Shown here: piece by piece, positions 50,801 to 57,905 of the stretch
Position numbering within the stretch: the first letter of the stretch is position 1
Layout: every line of letters begins with the position of its first letter
DNA from: Holacanthus passer
Taxonomy: Eukaryota; Chordata; Actinopteri; Pomacanthidae
DNA length: 64,000 nt
NCBI GenBank assembly: GCA_025331565.1
Contig: JAFREQ010000030.1
Coordinates: 5,580,001-5,644,000, forward strand
Direction: 5' to 3'
Notes under the pieces: generated by a model
Told to the model about the DNA's origin: nothing
Seen by the model: only the letters and a program-made list of their open reading frames with translations
The model's database searches: none
Made by a program: the position numbers and the translations under genes

Positions 50801-52729
50801 TATACTTAACTTATTGTGCTGCCTGCAGCTGTCATGTGCTCATGTTGTGAGAATAATAATAACAATAATAATAATGTTCTTAAATGTTCAGGATCATCAT
50901 CAGTTAAAATACATATTTGTTTGCTGAGTGGTTTGCTTTCATTTGATGATTTGTTATGATCAGGTCTTGGCCACATGGTATGAGTCCTGTTTGGAGTCTT
51001 GGCATGGGTTCATGGTTTTAACAAACTCTAGGACAGATATAGTCATCAATAAATAACTCAATTTTACATATTTCTTATGGTGTTTTTTTGCTACACAACA
51101 TACATTTTTTTTGTTCTTAGTGTATAAATGTCACAGATACAGACATACTATGGCTTTGCCCATATGTATATGGATATTTTTCTAAATGAATATTTTCTCC
51201 CTCCATGTGCCACCTACAGGCTCCTCCAGGCCCCTCTGGGCCTGTAGGTGGCAATCAAGTCTATATCCATCAATACCAGAGAAGAGCCTTATGAGCCTGC
51301 ATAGTGAGTTTATTCTATTTAAATAAAATGATCTAAAACCGTAGAAAACTGCCAAGTTAAGTAGTGCTAACAAATAACTTACATTGGCTCTAACCAAACA
51401 TAAACAAACCGGTAGTCCACCGTTGTTGTTGTTTCAGGCACATGCTCGCAAGCAGTCACATGCTCGGTCACATGCTCGTCTCACAACAGCATGCGCCATC
51501 AAAGGTGATAACTGTTTCCCAAATGCTCTGTTTTACACGTCTACACAGGAACCAAGTGTCTGTGTAGCTAGCAAATTAGAAGCACTTTAGAAGATGTTTG
51601 GAAAAAATCTCTAGTGACCTAAAACACTGTTTGAGTATGAAGAAGAGGTCAAAATACAGAGAAAAATGTTTGTGCAAAATATCCGTATACGTGTGGACAA
51701 GGCCGGAGAAACAGCAAAACAGCAGCTAGCAGGTTGTGAAGCATAGTTGGCTGACAAGTCCCTTTTGTGTGGGTCATCTCTCTATGACTAACCAATCAAA
51801 TAAGCATGTCTGCAACTCATATCAGATATGCACCACGTGAAGTCAGTAAATGAAATCACTGCTGGCATCGAAAAGGTTAAACATCAGAGAGAAGGAGAGA
51901 GAGAAAACACAGTGGCCTAACCCCAACTGAAATGCTTTCTTCTTTTGTTTCACATAAACATGGACCCAGCCTCCTTCCCTGTTTCTCTCTCTCTCTTTCT
52001 CTCTACTCCACTCATATGTTTCTATTTAAGGCCAGCAGTGCCGACTACCATGATTGGTGTGTTCACCCCCCTCCCGACTCGCTGTCCAACGGCTGGCTCC
52101 CAAAGGCAGTGGAGGGGAGGCCTTTCCTCTCAACCGCACTGTTGATTTTCCACAGGGAAACTTCACCATTCTTCCACTCATTCGCTCCCCAGTCTTCCCC
52201 GCCAACCACTAGCAGCTCCTCTGTTTCTCCTTTTTCTTTTGACTTCTCTCTTTCTTTCTTTTTGGATCTTAAAGTTTGGTTCAGGTCATGGATCCACATT
52301 AGGTGTGAGATGCAGCCCCTACACACATTTTCATCCTGTTCCCTCCTTTTGTTTTGATTCCTTCCGATGCTTCTCAGTCCTTCGCTGTGGGCTGGGGGTC
52401 GGCTCAGCTATATGGCCAGACGTTTGGGACTATGCAGCCAAGTCGTGAGCTTGCGTTCTGATTGGTCAGGGCGGCAGGGAGCAGGGGTTGGCCGATGGCG
52501 GCGTACCGGGTGCACAGCAGCAGCGGTGTAGTTGGTTGCAGCGGTCGTTCACGGGGTGCCACAGCGGGCAGGTGGCTGACGGCCTGTTTCTTCCCCTCAG
52601 GGATTGACGGCTCGGAGCCCATGGTGCTGGAGCAGTACGTGGCCGTGGCCAACTACGAGAGGCAGGAGAACTCGGAGATCAGCCTCAAGGCCGGCGAGAC
52701 TGTGGACGTTATTGAGAAGAGTGAAAGTG
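802..52729 (+). CDS. sh3pxd2a: SH3 and PX domain scaffold TKS5 (SH3PXD2A), partial gene, seven internal exons
   Basis: Join of 802-882, 18101-18176, 20226-20302, 22967-23058, 40754-40779, 47841-47885 and 52601-52729; every acceptor is AG, every donor GT, and all phases fit. The product is a cytoplasmic adaptor that binds phosphoinositides through PX and organises podosomes and invadopodia through SH3 domains (family knowledge). The peptide carries the PX signature RRYSKF, the PX proline motif in IIPFLPGK and the start of an SH3 domain ending VDVIEKSESG. It matches SH3PXD2A better than SH3PXD2B because it keeps the DYGSKRKS-VW-SPRK linker; in 2B, as I recall it, KKKSG runs straight into the segment before SH3-1. 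The start Met exon and the exons after the first half of SH3-1 are outside the window, and no exon encoding the expected GWW continuation was recognised before base 64000. I see no frameshift or in-frame stop, so the gene looks functional. Which teleost paralogue it is cannot be decided here. Confidence 0.93.
1172..1267 (+). repeat. pyrimidine (CT-rich) tract
   Basis: About 95 bases, nearly all C and T, beginning with a short (TC)n run. It is one of several sense-strand CT tracts in these introns (also about 8030-8240, 15780-15880, 29300-29480 and 53000-53140). Such tracts look like splice acceptors, but here no exon-like sequence follows. Confidence 0.7.
3690..3845 (+). repeat. degenerate GAT/ATGGTG low-complexity tract
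   Basis: Purine- and T-rich imperfect triplets of the type gatgatg, atggtg and atgatga. It opens a short Met/Val/Asp-rich frame that is low complexity and not a gene. Confidence 0.6.
5130..5620. repeat. probable dispersed teleost repeat
   Basis: Contains CTAATGTTGCTCTGTGTCTG followed by GGATGTGTAAAT and GCAACTGTTTGCTATCA, plus an upstream block with TAGTGCAAAATTATCACCCA. I recognise this combination as a high-copy interspersed repeat in fish genomes, probably the interior of a non-autonomous DNA element. Ends are approximate and no other copy is obvious in this window. Confidence 0.45.
9941..9989 (+). repeat. (AC)n microsatellite
   Basis: About 24 uninterrupted AC units, preceded by interrupted CACACTC. 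The CA microsatellite is the most common fish type and a likely polymorphic marker. Confidence 0.98.
10962..11192 (+). repeat. dispersed teleost repeat, copy 2 (TTGGACAAAAC family)
   Basis: Shares with 585-772 the order AATCAATTAGTC, TTTCAGCTTCTAGAATATGAG, CATCATTGTAAATTAAATAT, CTTGGGTTTTGGACTG and GACAAAACAAGCAATT. Same orientation as the host gene. It extends further into the 3' half than copy 1. Confidence 0.7.
14784..14827 (+). repeat. (AC)n microsatellite
   Basis: About 22 AC units, uninterrupted. Read on the minus strand it makes a Val/Cys run in a chance frame. Confidence 0.98.
15775..16025. other. pyrimidine tract followed by a CpG cluster
   Basis: A CT-rich tract (about 15780-15880) runs into a block with 15 CpG dinucleotides between 15871 and 16020, whereas flanking intron DNA is CpG-poor. 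A 214-codon minus-strand frame (16306-15662) crosses it, but its product is low-complexity Arg/Lys/Glu from reading the CT tract backwards and matches no family I know. It could be a promoter, an enhancer or an undermethylated transposon relic; the sequence alone does not decide. Confidence 0.4.
16310..16400 (+). repeat. fragment of the inverted-repeat teleost element
   Basis: CTAGCTTAGCACAAAAACTGGAAG then CTATCCCAGCTCTGTCC matches the interior of the family seen at 17418-18058 and 63055-63310 (blocks like GCTTAGCATAAAGACTGGAA and GCTCTGTCC). Confidence 0.5.
16572..17021 (-). mobile_element. decayed hAT-type (Charlie/ZBED-like) DNA transposon fragment
   Basis: The left boundary CAGTAGTTCCCAAACTTTTT is one mismatch from the CAGTGGTTCCCAAACTTTTT terminal repeat typical of hAT elements. 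The minus strand from 17021 to 16809 encodes a Met-initiated frame beginning MEKFEIEPPGKRKADDK and continuing TRKYDGAYL. This resembles the N-terminal MDKF...KRKYDESYL lead of ZBED5-like transposases, after which coding similarity is lost. Only about 240 bases separate this start from the terminal repeat, so most of the transposase has been deleted. The opposite terminus was not found. Confidence 0.45.
17418..18058. repeat. non-autonomous element with long imperfect inverted arms
   Basis: The left arm (about 17418-17555) has GGGAGTTAGATGAGAAGATT, GATACCACTATCACA and TTAGCTCAGCATAAAAAG. The right arm (about 17915-18058) has TATGCTAAGCTAAGCTAATT, TAGCTAACTGATATTCC and AGTACATTTCCCTAATTGCT, which is a degenerate reverse complement of the left-arm order. 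This is a common teleost repeat in my recollection. The centre (about 17690-17900) differs from the usual short spacer and may be a secondary insertion. The right end lies about 42 nt before the exon at 18101. Confidence 0.6.
18101..18176 (+). CDS. sh3pxd2a: sh3pxd2a PX exon (MQILDKFPIEGG...PFLPG)
   Basis: 76 nt, enters at phase 0 and leaves after the first base of a Gly codon; donor gtaata. It encodes MQILDKFPIEGGQKDPKKR and then IIPFLPG. The PxxP-containing IIPFLPGK loop is the PX membrane-binding loop; in p47phox-type PX domains the proline motif can also engage SH3 domains. Four TGCATG motifs follow at 112, 132, 212 and 300 nt past the exon in a GT-rich stretch. Confidence 0.95.
18177..20225 (+). 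other. sh3pxd2a: 2.0-kb intron
   Basis: It holds a GT-rich stretch with TGCATG motifs near the donor, repeat copy 3 at 19355-19535, and a CT-rich approach to the acceptor (about 20110-20225). Nothing coding was seen. Confidence 0.85.
19355..19535 (+). repeat. dispersed teleost repeat, copy 3 (TTGGACAAAAC family)
   Basis: GGTTTTGGACTGTTGATTGG then ACAAAACC, GCTTGGGCTTTCTGAAATCT, TAACATTTTATATACCAAA and GATTAAGCGATTAATTGAGG. It retains the 3' half missing from copy 1. Sense orientation to the host gene. Confidence 0.7.
20226..20302 (+). CDS. sh3pxd2a: sh3pxd2a PX exon (GKILFRRSHVRDVAMKR...)
   Basis: 77 nt: two bases completing Gly, then 25 codons; donor AGG|gtaaaa. It encodes KILFRRSHVRDVAMKRLR and FIDDYCR, the PX alpha2 to alpha3 region. 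The basic RRSHVRDVAMKR stretch contains the second phosphoinositide-binding Arg of the family (R93 type, in HVRDVA). Relative to mammalian TKS5 as I recall it, Ile is replaced by Val before RDVA and the following loop reads RFIDDYC instead of KPIDEYC. Confidence 0.95.
20465..20518 (-). mobile_element. LINE 3' tail (minus strand)
   Basis: Reads (ATAAG)n then GTCTCATAGTGGGGAAATTC on the plus strand. The reverse complement ends GAATTTCCCCACTATGAGAC...TTATCTTATCTTATC, the 3' terminus with a short tandem tail typical of teleost LINEs. A clear relative in the opposite orientation lies at 61735-61785. Confidence 0.6.
21860..22210. repeat. probable dispersed repeat with a poly-C run
   Basis: Contains CTTGGGGGCAGTGGAACAAA, TGTTTTGGAGCCCACTAACT, TTTCGCTCCTGCTGTTTTC and a run of 14 C (22083-22096) followed by six A. 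I associate the GGGGGCAG...AACAAACTGTAAA...TTTTGGAGCCC arrangement with a dispersed teleost repeat. No second copy was seen here, so this is a family-memory call only. Confidence 0.35.
22967..23058 (+). CDS. sh3pxd2a: sh3pxd2a PX C-terminal exon (ALVRLPPQIS...DVNPP)
   Basis: 92 nt: 30 codons plus two bases of a Glu codon, donor gtgagt. It encodes ALVRLPPQISQSEEVLRFF and ETKAEDVNPPV. This is PX helix alpha4 and the end of the domain (LPPxIS...FF...EDxxPP is diagnostic of the p47phox/TKS group). TGCATG lies 23 nt beyond the exon. Confidence 0.95.
26290..26395 (+). mobile_element. L2-like LINE 3' tail
   Basis: GTGAAGCCCCTTGAGGCAAA then TTTGTGATTTCTGATATTGG and ATATATAAATAAAATTGACT. This is the characteristic 3' end of fish L2-type LINEs (TGTGAAGCC...TGATATTGGGCTATATAAATAAAATTGACTTG). 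The 5' continuation is too decayed to delimit. Confidence 0.7.
26630..26760 (+). repeat. AT palindrome joined to a TATATAGCGCC repeat
   Basis: Bases 26630-26657 form a perfect 28-bp palindrome of A and T. Then follow TTATATAGCGCCAAGACACA, ACAGAAGTTTTCTCAGGGCA and CATATAGAGCAGTTATAGAC, recognisable as the widespread teleost AGCGCC...CAAGGCACTTTACATATAGAGCAG repeat. Confidence 0.6.
28060..29302 (+). mobile_element. decayed L2-like LINE with a nested insertion
   Basis: Reverse-transcriptase remnants are in order on the plus strand. Bases 28071-28301 encode CGVPQGFVPGPVQFTLYML followed by HCYADDSE, with the YADD catalytic motif at 28233-28244. About 28500-28570 encode NIAKLKPIVSPAEMEIVIHT. Bases 28806-28980 encode, with a frame change, NAAAKLLKSSKK and then CLHWLPIKFRIQYKVL. 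The 3' end near 29302 has CTTATGAGTAAACTGACTTG. These blocks follow the usual order of the L2/Maui-type ORF2 C-terminal half. Stops and frameshifts make it a pseudogene; it is 5'-truncated. Confidence 0.75.
28570..28805 (+). mobile_element. nested LINE 3' end inside the L2-like element
   Basis: An AT-rich block with TACTTACTTATTT repeats, then CTCTGGCACAAGAATTTCCT, TCAGTATTAATAAAG and TTCTTATCTTATTTAATCTT. The ending (AGAATTTCCTTC...AATAAAG followed by a TATCTT tail) is that of Rex-type teleost LINEs. It splits the host reverse-transcriptase reading between the EIVIHT block and the NAAAKLL block. Boundaries are approximate. Confidence 0.55.
29300..29482 (+). repeat. pyrimidine-rich tract
   Basis: About 180 bases of mostly C and T, immediately after the LINE relic, ending in CCTCCCAG. 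It resembles a very strong splice acceptor, but what follows does not match any part of TKS5. Confidence 0.6.
35400..36012 (-). mobile_element. internally deleted LINE, minus strand
   Basis: On the minus strand, 36012-35689 encodes YSQKFESCYLDNNTCSMRQG in a region that in Rex1/CR1-like LINEs lies between the endonuclease and reverse transcriptase (pattern LES.Y..NNTRSMWQG). Bases 35776-35570 continue in another frame with ILPDNLNSFYAGSDRLNR (family pattern LPDxLNxFYARFD). At 35557-35537 it then reads IIKYADD, the catalytic motif. Much of the reverse transcriptase before YADD is missing, which implies an internal deletion plus frameshifts. Confidence 0.7.
40754..40779 (+). CDS. sh3pxd2a: sh3pxd2a linker microexon (26 nt)
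   Basis: One base completes Glu, then DYGSKRKS, then one base of the next codon; acceptor ttcag and donor gtaagt (consensus). The translated DYGSKRKS matches the DYGSSKRKS linker of mammalian TKS5 with one residue fewer. The exon is flanked by introns of 17.7 and 7.1 kb. TGCATG motifs lie 68 nt upstream (40681-40686) and 113 nt downstream (40892-40897). At 26 nt it is a true microexon; skipping it would shift the frame, so it should be constitutive unless co-regulated. Confidence 0.93.
40780..47840 (+). other. sh3pxd2a: 7.1-kb intron
   Basis: No coding exon was recognised. It is mostly ordinary intron sequence with short poly-A runs and an (AC/GT)n-like stretch near 44400 beside TCTCGCGAG. 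The approach to the next exon (47800-47840) is CT-rich and carries TGCATG at 47780-47785. Confidence 0.8.
47780..48029 (+). promoter_or_regulatory. TGCATG cluster around the 45-nt cassette exon (RBFOX-type sites)
   Basis: TGCATG at 47780-47785 (56 nt before the exon), 47920-47925 (35 nt after) and 48024-48029 (139 nt after). RBFOX proteins bind UGCAUG; downstream sites usually promote inclusion and upstream sites usually repress. The motifs are seen directly; regulation is inferred. Confidence 0.5.
47841..47885 (+). CDS. sh3pxd2a: sh3pxd2a linker cassette exon (45 nt, phase 1-1)
   Basis: Two bases complete Val, then WMYGFTDSPRKEAS, then one base. The result VWMYGFTDSPRKEAS aligns with VWLSSWAESPKKDVT of mammalian TKS5: VW and the SPRK/SPKK core are kept. 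The length is a multiple of three and both ends are phase 1, so skipping it keeps the frame and joins KRKS to GIDGSEP. As I recall it, SH3PXD2B lacks the corresponding residues, which makes this exon a useful paralogue marker. Confidence 0.93.
50055..50230 (+). repeat. fragment of the inverted-repeat teleost element
   Basis: CTGAGAGTTAGATAAGAAGA, then ACACCTAGCCAGGGTCTGTC and CAAAGC match the left arm and centre of the family seen at 17418-18058. Confidence 0.55.
51208..51253. other. GC-rich perfect hairpin
   Basis: TGCCACCTACAGGC (51208-51221) and GCCTGTAGGTGGCA (51240-51253) are exact reverse complements, giving a 14-bp stem around an 18-base loop. The loop can form an inner CCAG/CTGG stem. 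It stands out in AT-rich intron DNA. The stem does not extend outwards, so it is short for a miRNA precursor. Confidence 0.7.
52381..52600 (+). promoter_or_regulatory. sh3pxd2a: candidate internal promoter for a PX-less short isoform
   Basis: 16 CpG dinucleotides in 220 bases, in a gene whose introns are otherwise CpG-poor. An inverted CCAAT box (ATTGG, 52461-52465) is followed four bases later by a GC box (GGGCGG, 52469-52474). Mammalian TKS5 has short isoforms without PX transcribed from internal promoters (known). The first Met in the SH3-1 exon is at 52621, at the SEPMVLEQYV position where a short form could start. An in-frame ATG at 52495 also reads through into the exon with no stop. 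Alternatively this is only GC-rich DNA spreading from a GC-rich exon. Confidence 0.45.
52601..52729 (+). CDS. sh3pxd2a: sh3pxd2a exon encoding the first half of SH3-1
   Basis: 129 nt: two bases complete Gly, 42 codons, then one base; acceptor cccctcag and donor gtgagt. It encodes IDGSEPMVLEQYVAVANYER and QENSEISLKAGETVDVIEKS then ES. It contains the SH3 ALYDY-equivalent (AVANY), the acidic RT loop (ERQENSE) and the SLKAGETVDVIEK strand. The exon stops just before the conserved GWW, which is where the domain is split in mammalian TKS5. Codons end mostly in G or C, unlike the earlier exons. Read-through into the intron would meet a stop at 52774-52776. Confidence 0.95.
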
Positions 52730-53765
52730 GTGAGTGGATTCTTCTTTTGTTTATGTGCCAAGCATGTCTTTGTTGAACTCTGACAACCATCCACACACTT
52801 AGATCCATAACAGAACTTGCGGTATGTTGTGGGAAAAGTAACATAAAAAAATTGGCTTCAATAAAAGTGACATGTTCTGAGAACTGCCTGTCATTTGGTT
52901 TGTTTCTTCCTGTTTGTGCAGTATCTTCCTCTCTCTGAATACACATGAGTAACATAAACAAACTCCTCATATACACAGAGAGGTATGCTCACTCAGCACC
53001 TCTGCCTCCCTTCCCTTCTCTTGATTTTACTCCCTCCTTTTCTAACCCCTTTGTCCGCGAGAGTCCCCCACTCCAGCCTCCCTCCCACTCCTCAGCTCTC
53101 CCTCCATCTCTCCCCTCTTCTCCCAATCTCCTGATCTCCTAGCTGGGGCTTGGCACCACCTGGAGGTGCTGTTTGGCTGGCAGTGTTGTGGCAGGGGGCC
53201 AGTCTCTTGCCTTTAGCAACAAGAATGTCAAGTAACATCCAGGATGTATACAGTGACAATATTTGACTAACAATGCTGATCGACTGATAGTATTACATCA
53301 TGAAGAGATGTAGGACTTCATTTTTTACCTTGCCCCCCTGTGGAAATTCTGTTTAGCAATTCCAGATCTGGATCTCATTTTCCATGAAAGCAGCTACTGA
53401 CAGCCAGCAGCTTGCACAACCCAAGAGAACTCAGCAGAAAGTTTGCCACAAATAATCCCGTCATTTTCTCGCCTCTTATCTATACACTGATTACATGTGT
53501 GAATTCATTCTCTTTGAGATATCTTGCTTGCGCATCTTTGAGTGATTATGTGCCTTAATGAGTCAGTTTTAGTTTTGAACCAGCTTGTCATTTCGCTGTC
53601 TCTGTGTATGATTCGTATAGCATTTGGTGCATTTCCAATTTGTTCCCTGTCAGCATAAATGAGATAATGGTTAAATGAAGTTTTGACAGAGTAAAGAAGT
53701 TGCATGGGAAATGATTTCTTTTGTGATGTGGCTTTCCGTCAAACTTGTACTCAAGGAAGTCAATG

Positions 53766-53795
53766 TCATTCTTAGAGTTGAGCTCAGACAATCTG
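53766..53795 (+). repeat. 30-bp direct repeat, copy 1
   Basis: TCATTCTTAGAGTTGAGCTC followed by AGACAATCTG. It matches 57876-57905 at 29 of 30 positions, with unrelated flanks. Confidence 0.85.
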
Positions 53796-55119
53796 ATGTC
53801 TTCGGTCTCTCCGTTCAGCTTTGTTTGTGAGGTATTGAAACGACAAGTGTTCTTCTTAGCTCTTGACCTCAGGGGAGTTCATTTTTCTCCTGCAACATGA
53901 TTACCAGAAACTCTTCGGAGTGAGGAACATGCATCATTGAAGATTTTGTTTGATTAATATTCATAAGCGTTCCTTAGCTACACAGTGCTTTTCTTTAGTG
54001 ATCCCGTTTCTGAATATCTGCCCTGACAGCATCTGCTCACCAGACCAAACTGAAAGCTCCATTCTGAGTGTTAACATTTAACGTCGATTGAAGCACTTAC
54101 AGCAATACGAGCAACTTCTGAACTCCGAGGAGCTCTTATCCACGAGCTGGATATGTGTGCTGTCGTCATTTACTGGGCCAAAGAAGTGGAGCAACAGCCA
54201 CGATGATGATGATGACATCACTCAGAGGCTATGCCAAGACAAACACATCTGAGGGCTCATATGGTATCCCACAACCCCCTTCCCGCTTTCAAGGTTTTGC
54301 TGCAGCCTCCTGGTCTCTCAAAACAAGATTGAAATCCATATTTTACCTGCTTTTCTCTTCATATGCTGATTTTTTCCCCCTCCACATATGCTATCATGCA
54401 TTAATATGTTGTTCCTTGTTCCAATCCAGGATGTTTCAGTTTTTGTGTCTGCAGGCTTGACCTGATATAATTATGGGTTCAAGTCCAAAGTTGGATGTTG
54501 TTTTGCCTCTGTGAGAAATTATTGCCCTTGCAAGTCTAGACTCTGCTGTTTCCTTGTACTGTGTCAGGAAGACCCATTGTCATAGTGGCAACTGGTTAAA
54601 TCATTAGCTGTGTGTCAGACGGGGGATTGGCGTGTATGTGGATGAGATTGCATGGGTGATTTTGCCCCTTTGTGTCTACATATCTTTGCCTATTCTATCT
54701 AGTGAAGGGGAGATTTATGAATTACCAAGGGAGTGGGGGTTGGAGAGGCCAGAATCGTCCCTGAGAGACAAGTAGAGGCCTTGTCTGGGCCACTGTCCTG
54801 ATTTTCTCCCTCTGGTTTCTCCTTGGACATGGGAACCATAGAGTGTCTTAAGAGAGAAATGTCCCAGCTGGAGAAAATAAATCTGTGTATGTGACCAGTT
54901 AAATTATATGGTGTGTTGGACTAAGAGGAGGCAGTGATGGGAAGTAGACAGAGAGGAAATGGAGGATGCAAAGTTTTTAAAGATATTTATTTTTCTTTTC
55001 CGTGTTTGAAAATCTACCTGATGAAATATATATTGTCTCATGTGGGCAATCTTATGAATTATGCAGAACAAACATTTATTTGGTGATCAAGACAAGACAT
55101 GCTGTACTCTACTACTGTA

Positions 55120-55530
55120 TTTGAGCTAAATGCTAACTTTAGCATACTAGCATGCTCACAATGATAATGCTAACATGCTGGTGCTAAGCAGGTATAATGT
55201 TTACGATGTTCACCATCTTGTTATAGCATTTTGCATTCTAGCATATGCTGATTAGCACTAAACTCAAAGTACAGCTGAGGCTGATGGGATTGCCATCCGT
55301 TTTGCAAATAATTTGTCATCAAGCATAGCATTGAACAAATTGAGATTTAGATAAGATGATGATGCTTGAGGAAAAGTCAGCAGATCACCAAAATCATTAG
55401 GATTCATCCTCTGGAGATCAGATCAGGCAGTCTATCAAATAGTTGTTGAGATGTTTCAGTTGTTCCAAAGTGGTTGACAGATCAAGAGGCGGACAGTGTC
55501 CTGTCTAGAGCCATACCAAAGCATAGCTAA
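55120..55530 (+). repeat. high-copy teleost repeat (GCTAACATGCT family)
   Basis: GCTAACATGCTGGTGCTAAG, then GATTAGCACTAAACTCAAAG, TACAGCTGAGGCTGATGGGA, then AGATCACCAAAATCATTAGG, ATTCATCCTCTGGAG and CCAAAGTGGTTGACAGA. The block order is that of a well-known high-copy repeat in perch-like fish. A short separate fragment of the same family (GTCATCCTCTGGGGACCGTG) lies near 61900-61920. Confidence 0.75.
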
Positions 55531-57875
55531 AGATATGCCTGCCTGCCAGGTAGAGGTTTTTGTGAGTCTACAGGTTGACCACATTTTGGTTAAATTATGC
55601 TTGAATCAGTTTGGATCGGGCCTAAACTAACTTTGGATCCCTTTTGGATCAGGTCTCTTTTCAATTATAAGTTTGTTCTGGATCAAGGCCTCCACTAACA
55701 GACTTTTCTTATCTTGCAAGGATAGTGAGTGTAAAGCTTTGTTTTTGCTCCATGTGTCCAAAATCAGTGTGACTACACACTTTCCTATACTGTTCCTCAA
55801 TGGCAAGTAAAAATTGGAGTCAATGGTAAACTCATATATGTTCACTGACATACTTTATCACTGTTATACAATTCCTATGAAGGCAGAGTCAGAGACAAAA
55901 ACCTTGAGATATATTAATAGTAAAACCTAGGTCATCACTTCTTCATTGAAGTTCTTTGCTTTTATCAGTATTTGTGGCTGTCATGTTTGTACTTTTTCAC
56001 TTTTGTACTCAACACGTGACAAAAAACAAAGAAGAAATATGACCACGCACTGCGATGCCTTGCAGAGCCTTTGCACCCGTCTCAAGAAACGTAATGATGT
56101 CATTCTTGGCGTTCCAGTCTGGCAGGGACCTGTTGCATGTAATCTCTCCCTTTGTCCCTCCAATCTCTGTTAGCTCTCAACTGTCTACTACCTCATAAAG
56201 GTACAAATGCCCAAACAAATACTTGATATTGTGTAGAATACATGGTCTCATTAGCGGTAGTCCCACAGCTATTTTCTTCTCCACTTTCTGATATCATCTC
56301 AGGGAATGAATTGTAGTTTTAAGTGACTAGCCTTCCACTCTGTGGCCACAGTGACAGAAGGGGAAATATATGTGGGGAAAAATAGCAGAGACTAATGGAT
56401 CTGCCAGGAGGACCTTGACGCTAAACTGCAAACAGGATCCTTAGGGTTAGTGTACCGCCCAAGCCACAACGCCAGCCGGAGAAGCCATTTGCCCAAATAT
56501 CTGGGCCCTGCTTGCTGCCAAGTTTCAGGGGCATTTTGTCACAGTTGACTTGAAGAGATTAGACAAATTTGTTTACCTCTCTCTGGACTTGACTCTACAC
56601 CTCACAGAGTACAACTTCCCGTTGTGTTGCTAGATAATACACATCTTCTATTTTGGAAAATGATAAGATTTATGTTTCAGTGGACATTTCTGTGGTCTTT
56701 TTGGAAACATTAAAGACGTCACTCAGTTATGTGGTATTGCTTGTAAGCAGGTACAATGCTGTTTTTTAGTGAGAATCAATGCCATGAGTCTTGGCAACAT
56801 TTTCCCACCGTACCTTTGTCAGTGCCCAAGAGATTTGGTAGGGCTGGCAGTACTCAGTCTAACCTATCATGTCTTTGCAAAGGTTTATCCTCATGTTTTT
56901 CTTGGTCTAGCTCAAGATTATTCCCTATGCAGATCAGTTTCATACGGAAAAACTTTGAGCTAAAATTTAGTATCAGAACCTCATATTGCATTAGGTCAAT
57001 TCTACTACATGTTCTATTATCCTAGGGTAAGCCTTAGGTTAAGTCTTAGAGCACTGTTTACTGTAGTGACTTGAGAATGTCAAGACATTCCTCTGAATTA
57101 AAGCATTGATGAGTTCAGTTTTCTTGGCTCTAGTCCAAAAGATTACACAGGAACCTGGTTTTGACATTTGTGGCAATGACCCTGAACATGATTTTTCAGT
57201 AACAATGCCCATCATAAGTAAACAGCCCGAACAAGATCAATATATATTTGATTTAAATTGGAAAAATCCACCACTAATCCATTAATCAACTAACTGTTTC
57301 AGCAGTGCACCAATAGCCCCACCAAAAAAACAACAAAGTTGCAATGCACATATCCCACAATATAGCCTAAAGATATGAATGACACATCTTTGGTTTATGG
57401 AACCATTGTAAAATACAGCTCAACCACTGTTTAAATTGCACAATGAATTGTATTTGAAATATGAAGTGGACTGTTAAGCACCATAAAAATGATCAAAGTG
57501 CCAAAATGTGAAGTGATGCAGCATTTCAAACCTTCTCTGGTGTGAGCTTTAAAAGATTTTGCATAGAAGCTAGCTTGACACACTCTTCGCCTTAGGCTGT
57601 CAAATGTGCCCTATATCTTTAATCAAGGTGTAGTGAGGGCTAGCTTAAAGGATGTTCTGGATCAGAGAACACTGTTTTGGGCAGGGTTCACATGGGAGGC
57701 TGGAGGCAAGCATTAACATTGCCTCCGGGCTATAGAACAGACAGCCGGCATTAATCAGGGTGGTACGTCTTGAGCCAAGAGATAGTCTAGTATCATTCTC
57801 ACAACATTCCAGCTTAGCTGTGTTAGTTAGCTTCACCCTCAGGCAGTAAAAAAGTGCTAAACTGCTTCCGTCACT

Positions 57876-57905
57876 TCATTCTTAGAGTTGAGCTCAGACA
57901 GTCTG
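57876..57905 (+). repeat. 30-bp direct repeat, copy 2
   Basis: TCATTCTTAGAGTTGAGCTC followed by AGACAGTCTG; one mismatch to 53766-53795, same orientation, 4.1 kb apart. Confidence 0.85.

Larger units (their letters stand above)
47886..52600 (+). other. sh3pxd2a: 4.7-kb intron before the SH3-1 exon
   Basis: Holds a repeat fragment at 50055-50230, the hairpin at 51208-51253 and a CpG-rich, promoter-like 3' end (52381-52600). No further coding exon was recognised. Confidence 0.8.

Noticed and set aside
54475..54490. tRNA B-box-like GGGTTCAAGTCC
   Set aside because: No A box, no acceptor stem and no cloverleaf upstream.
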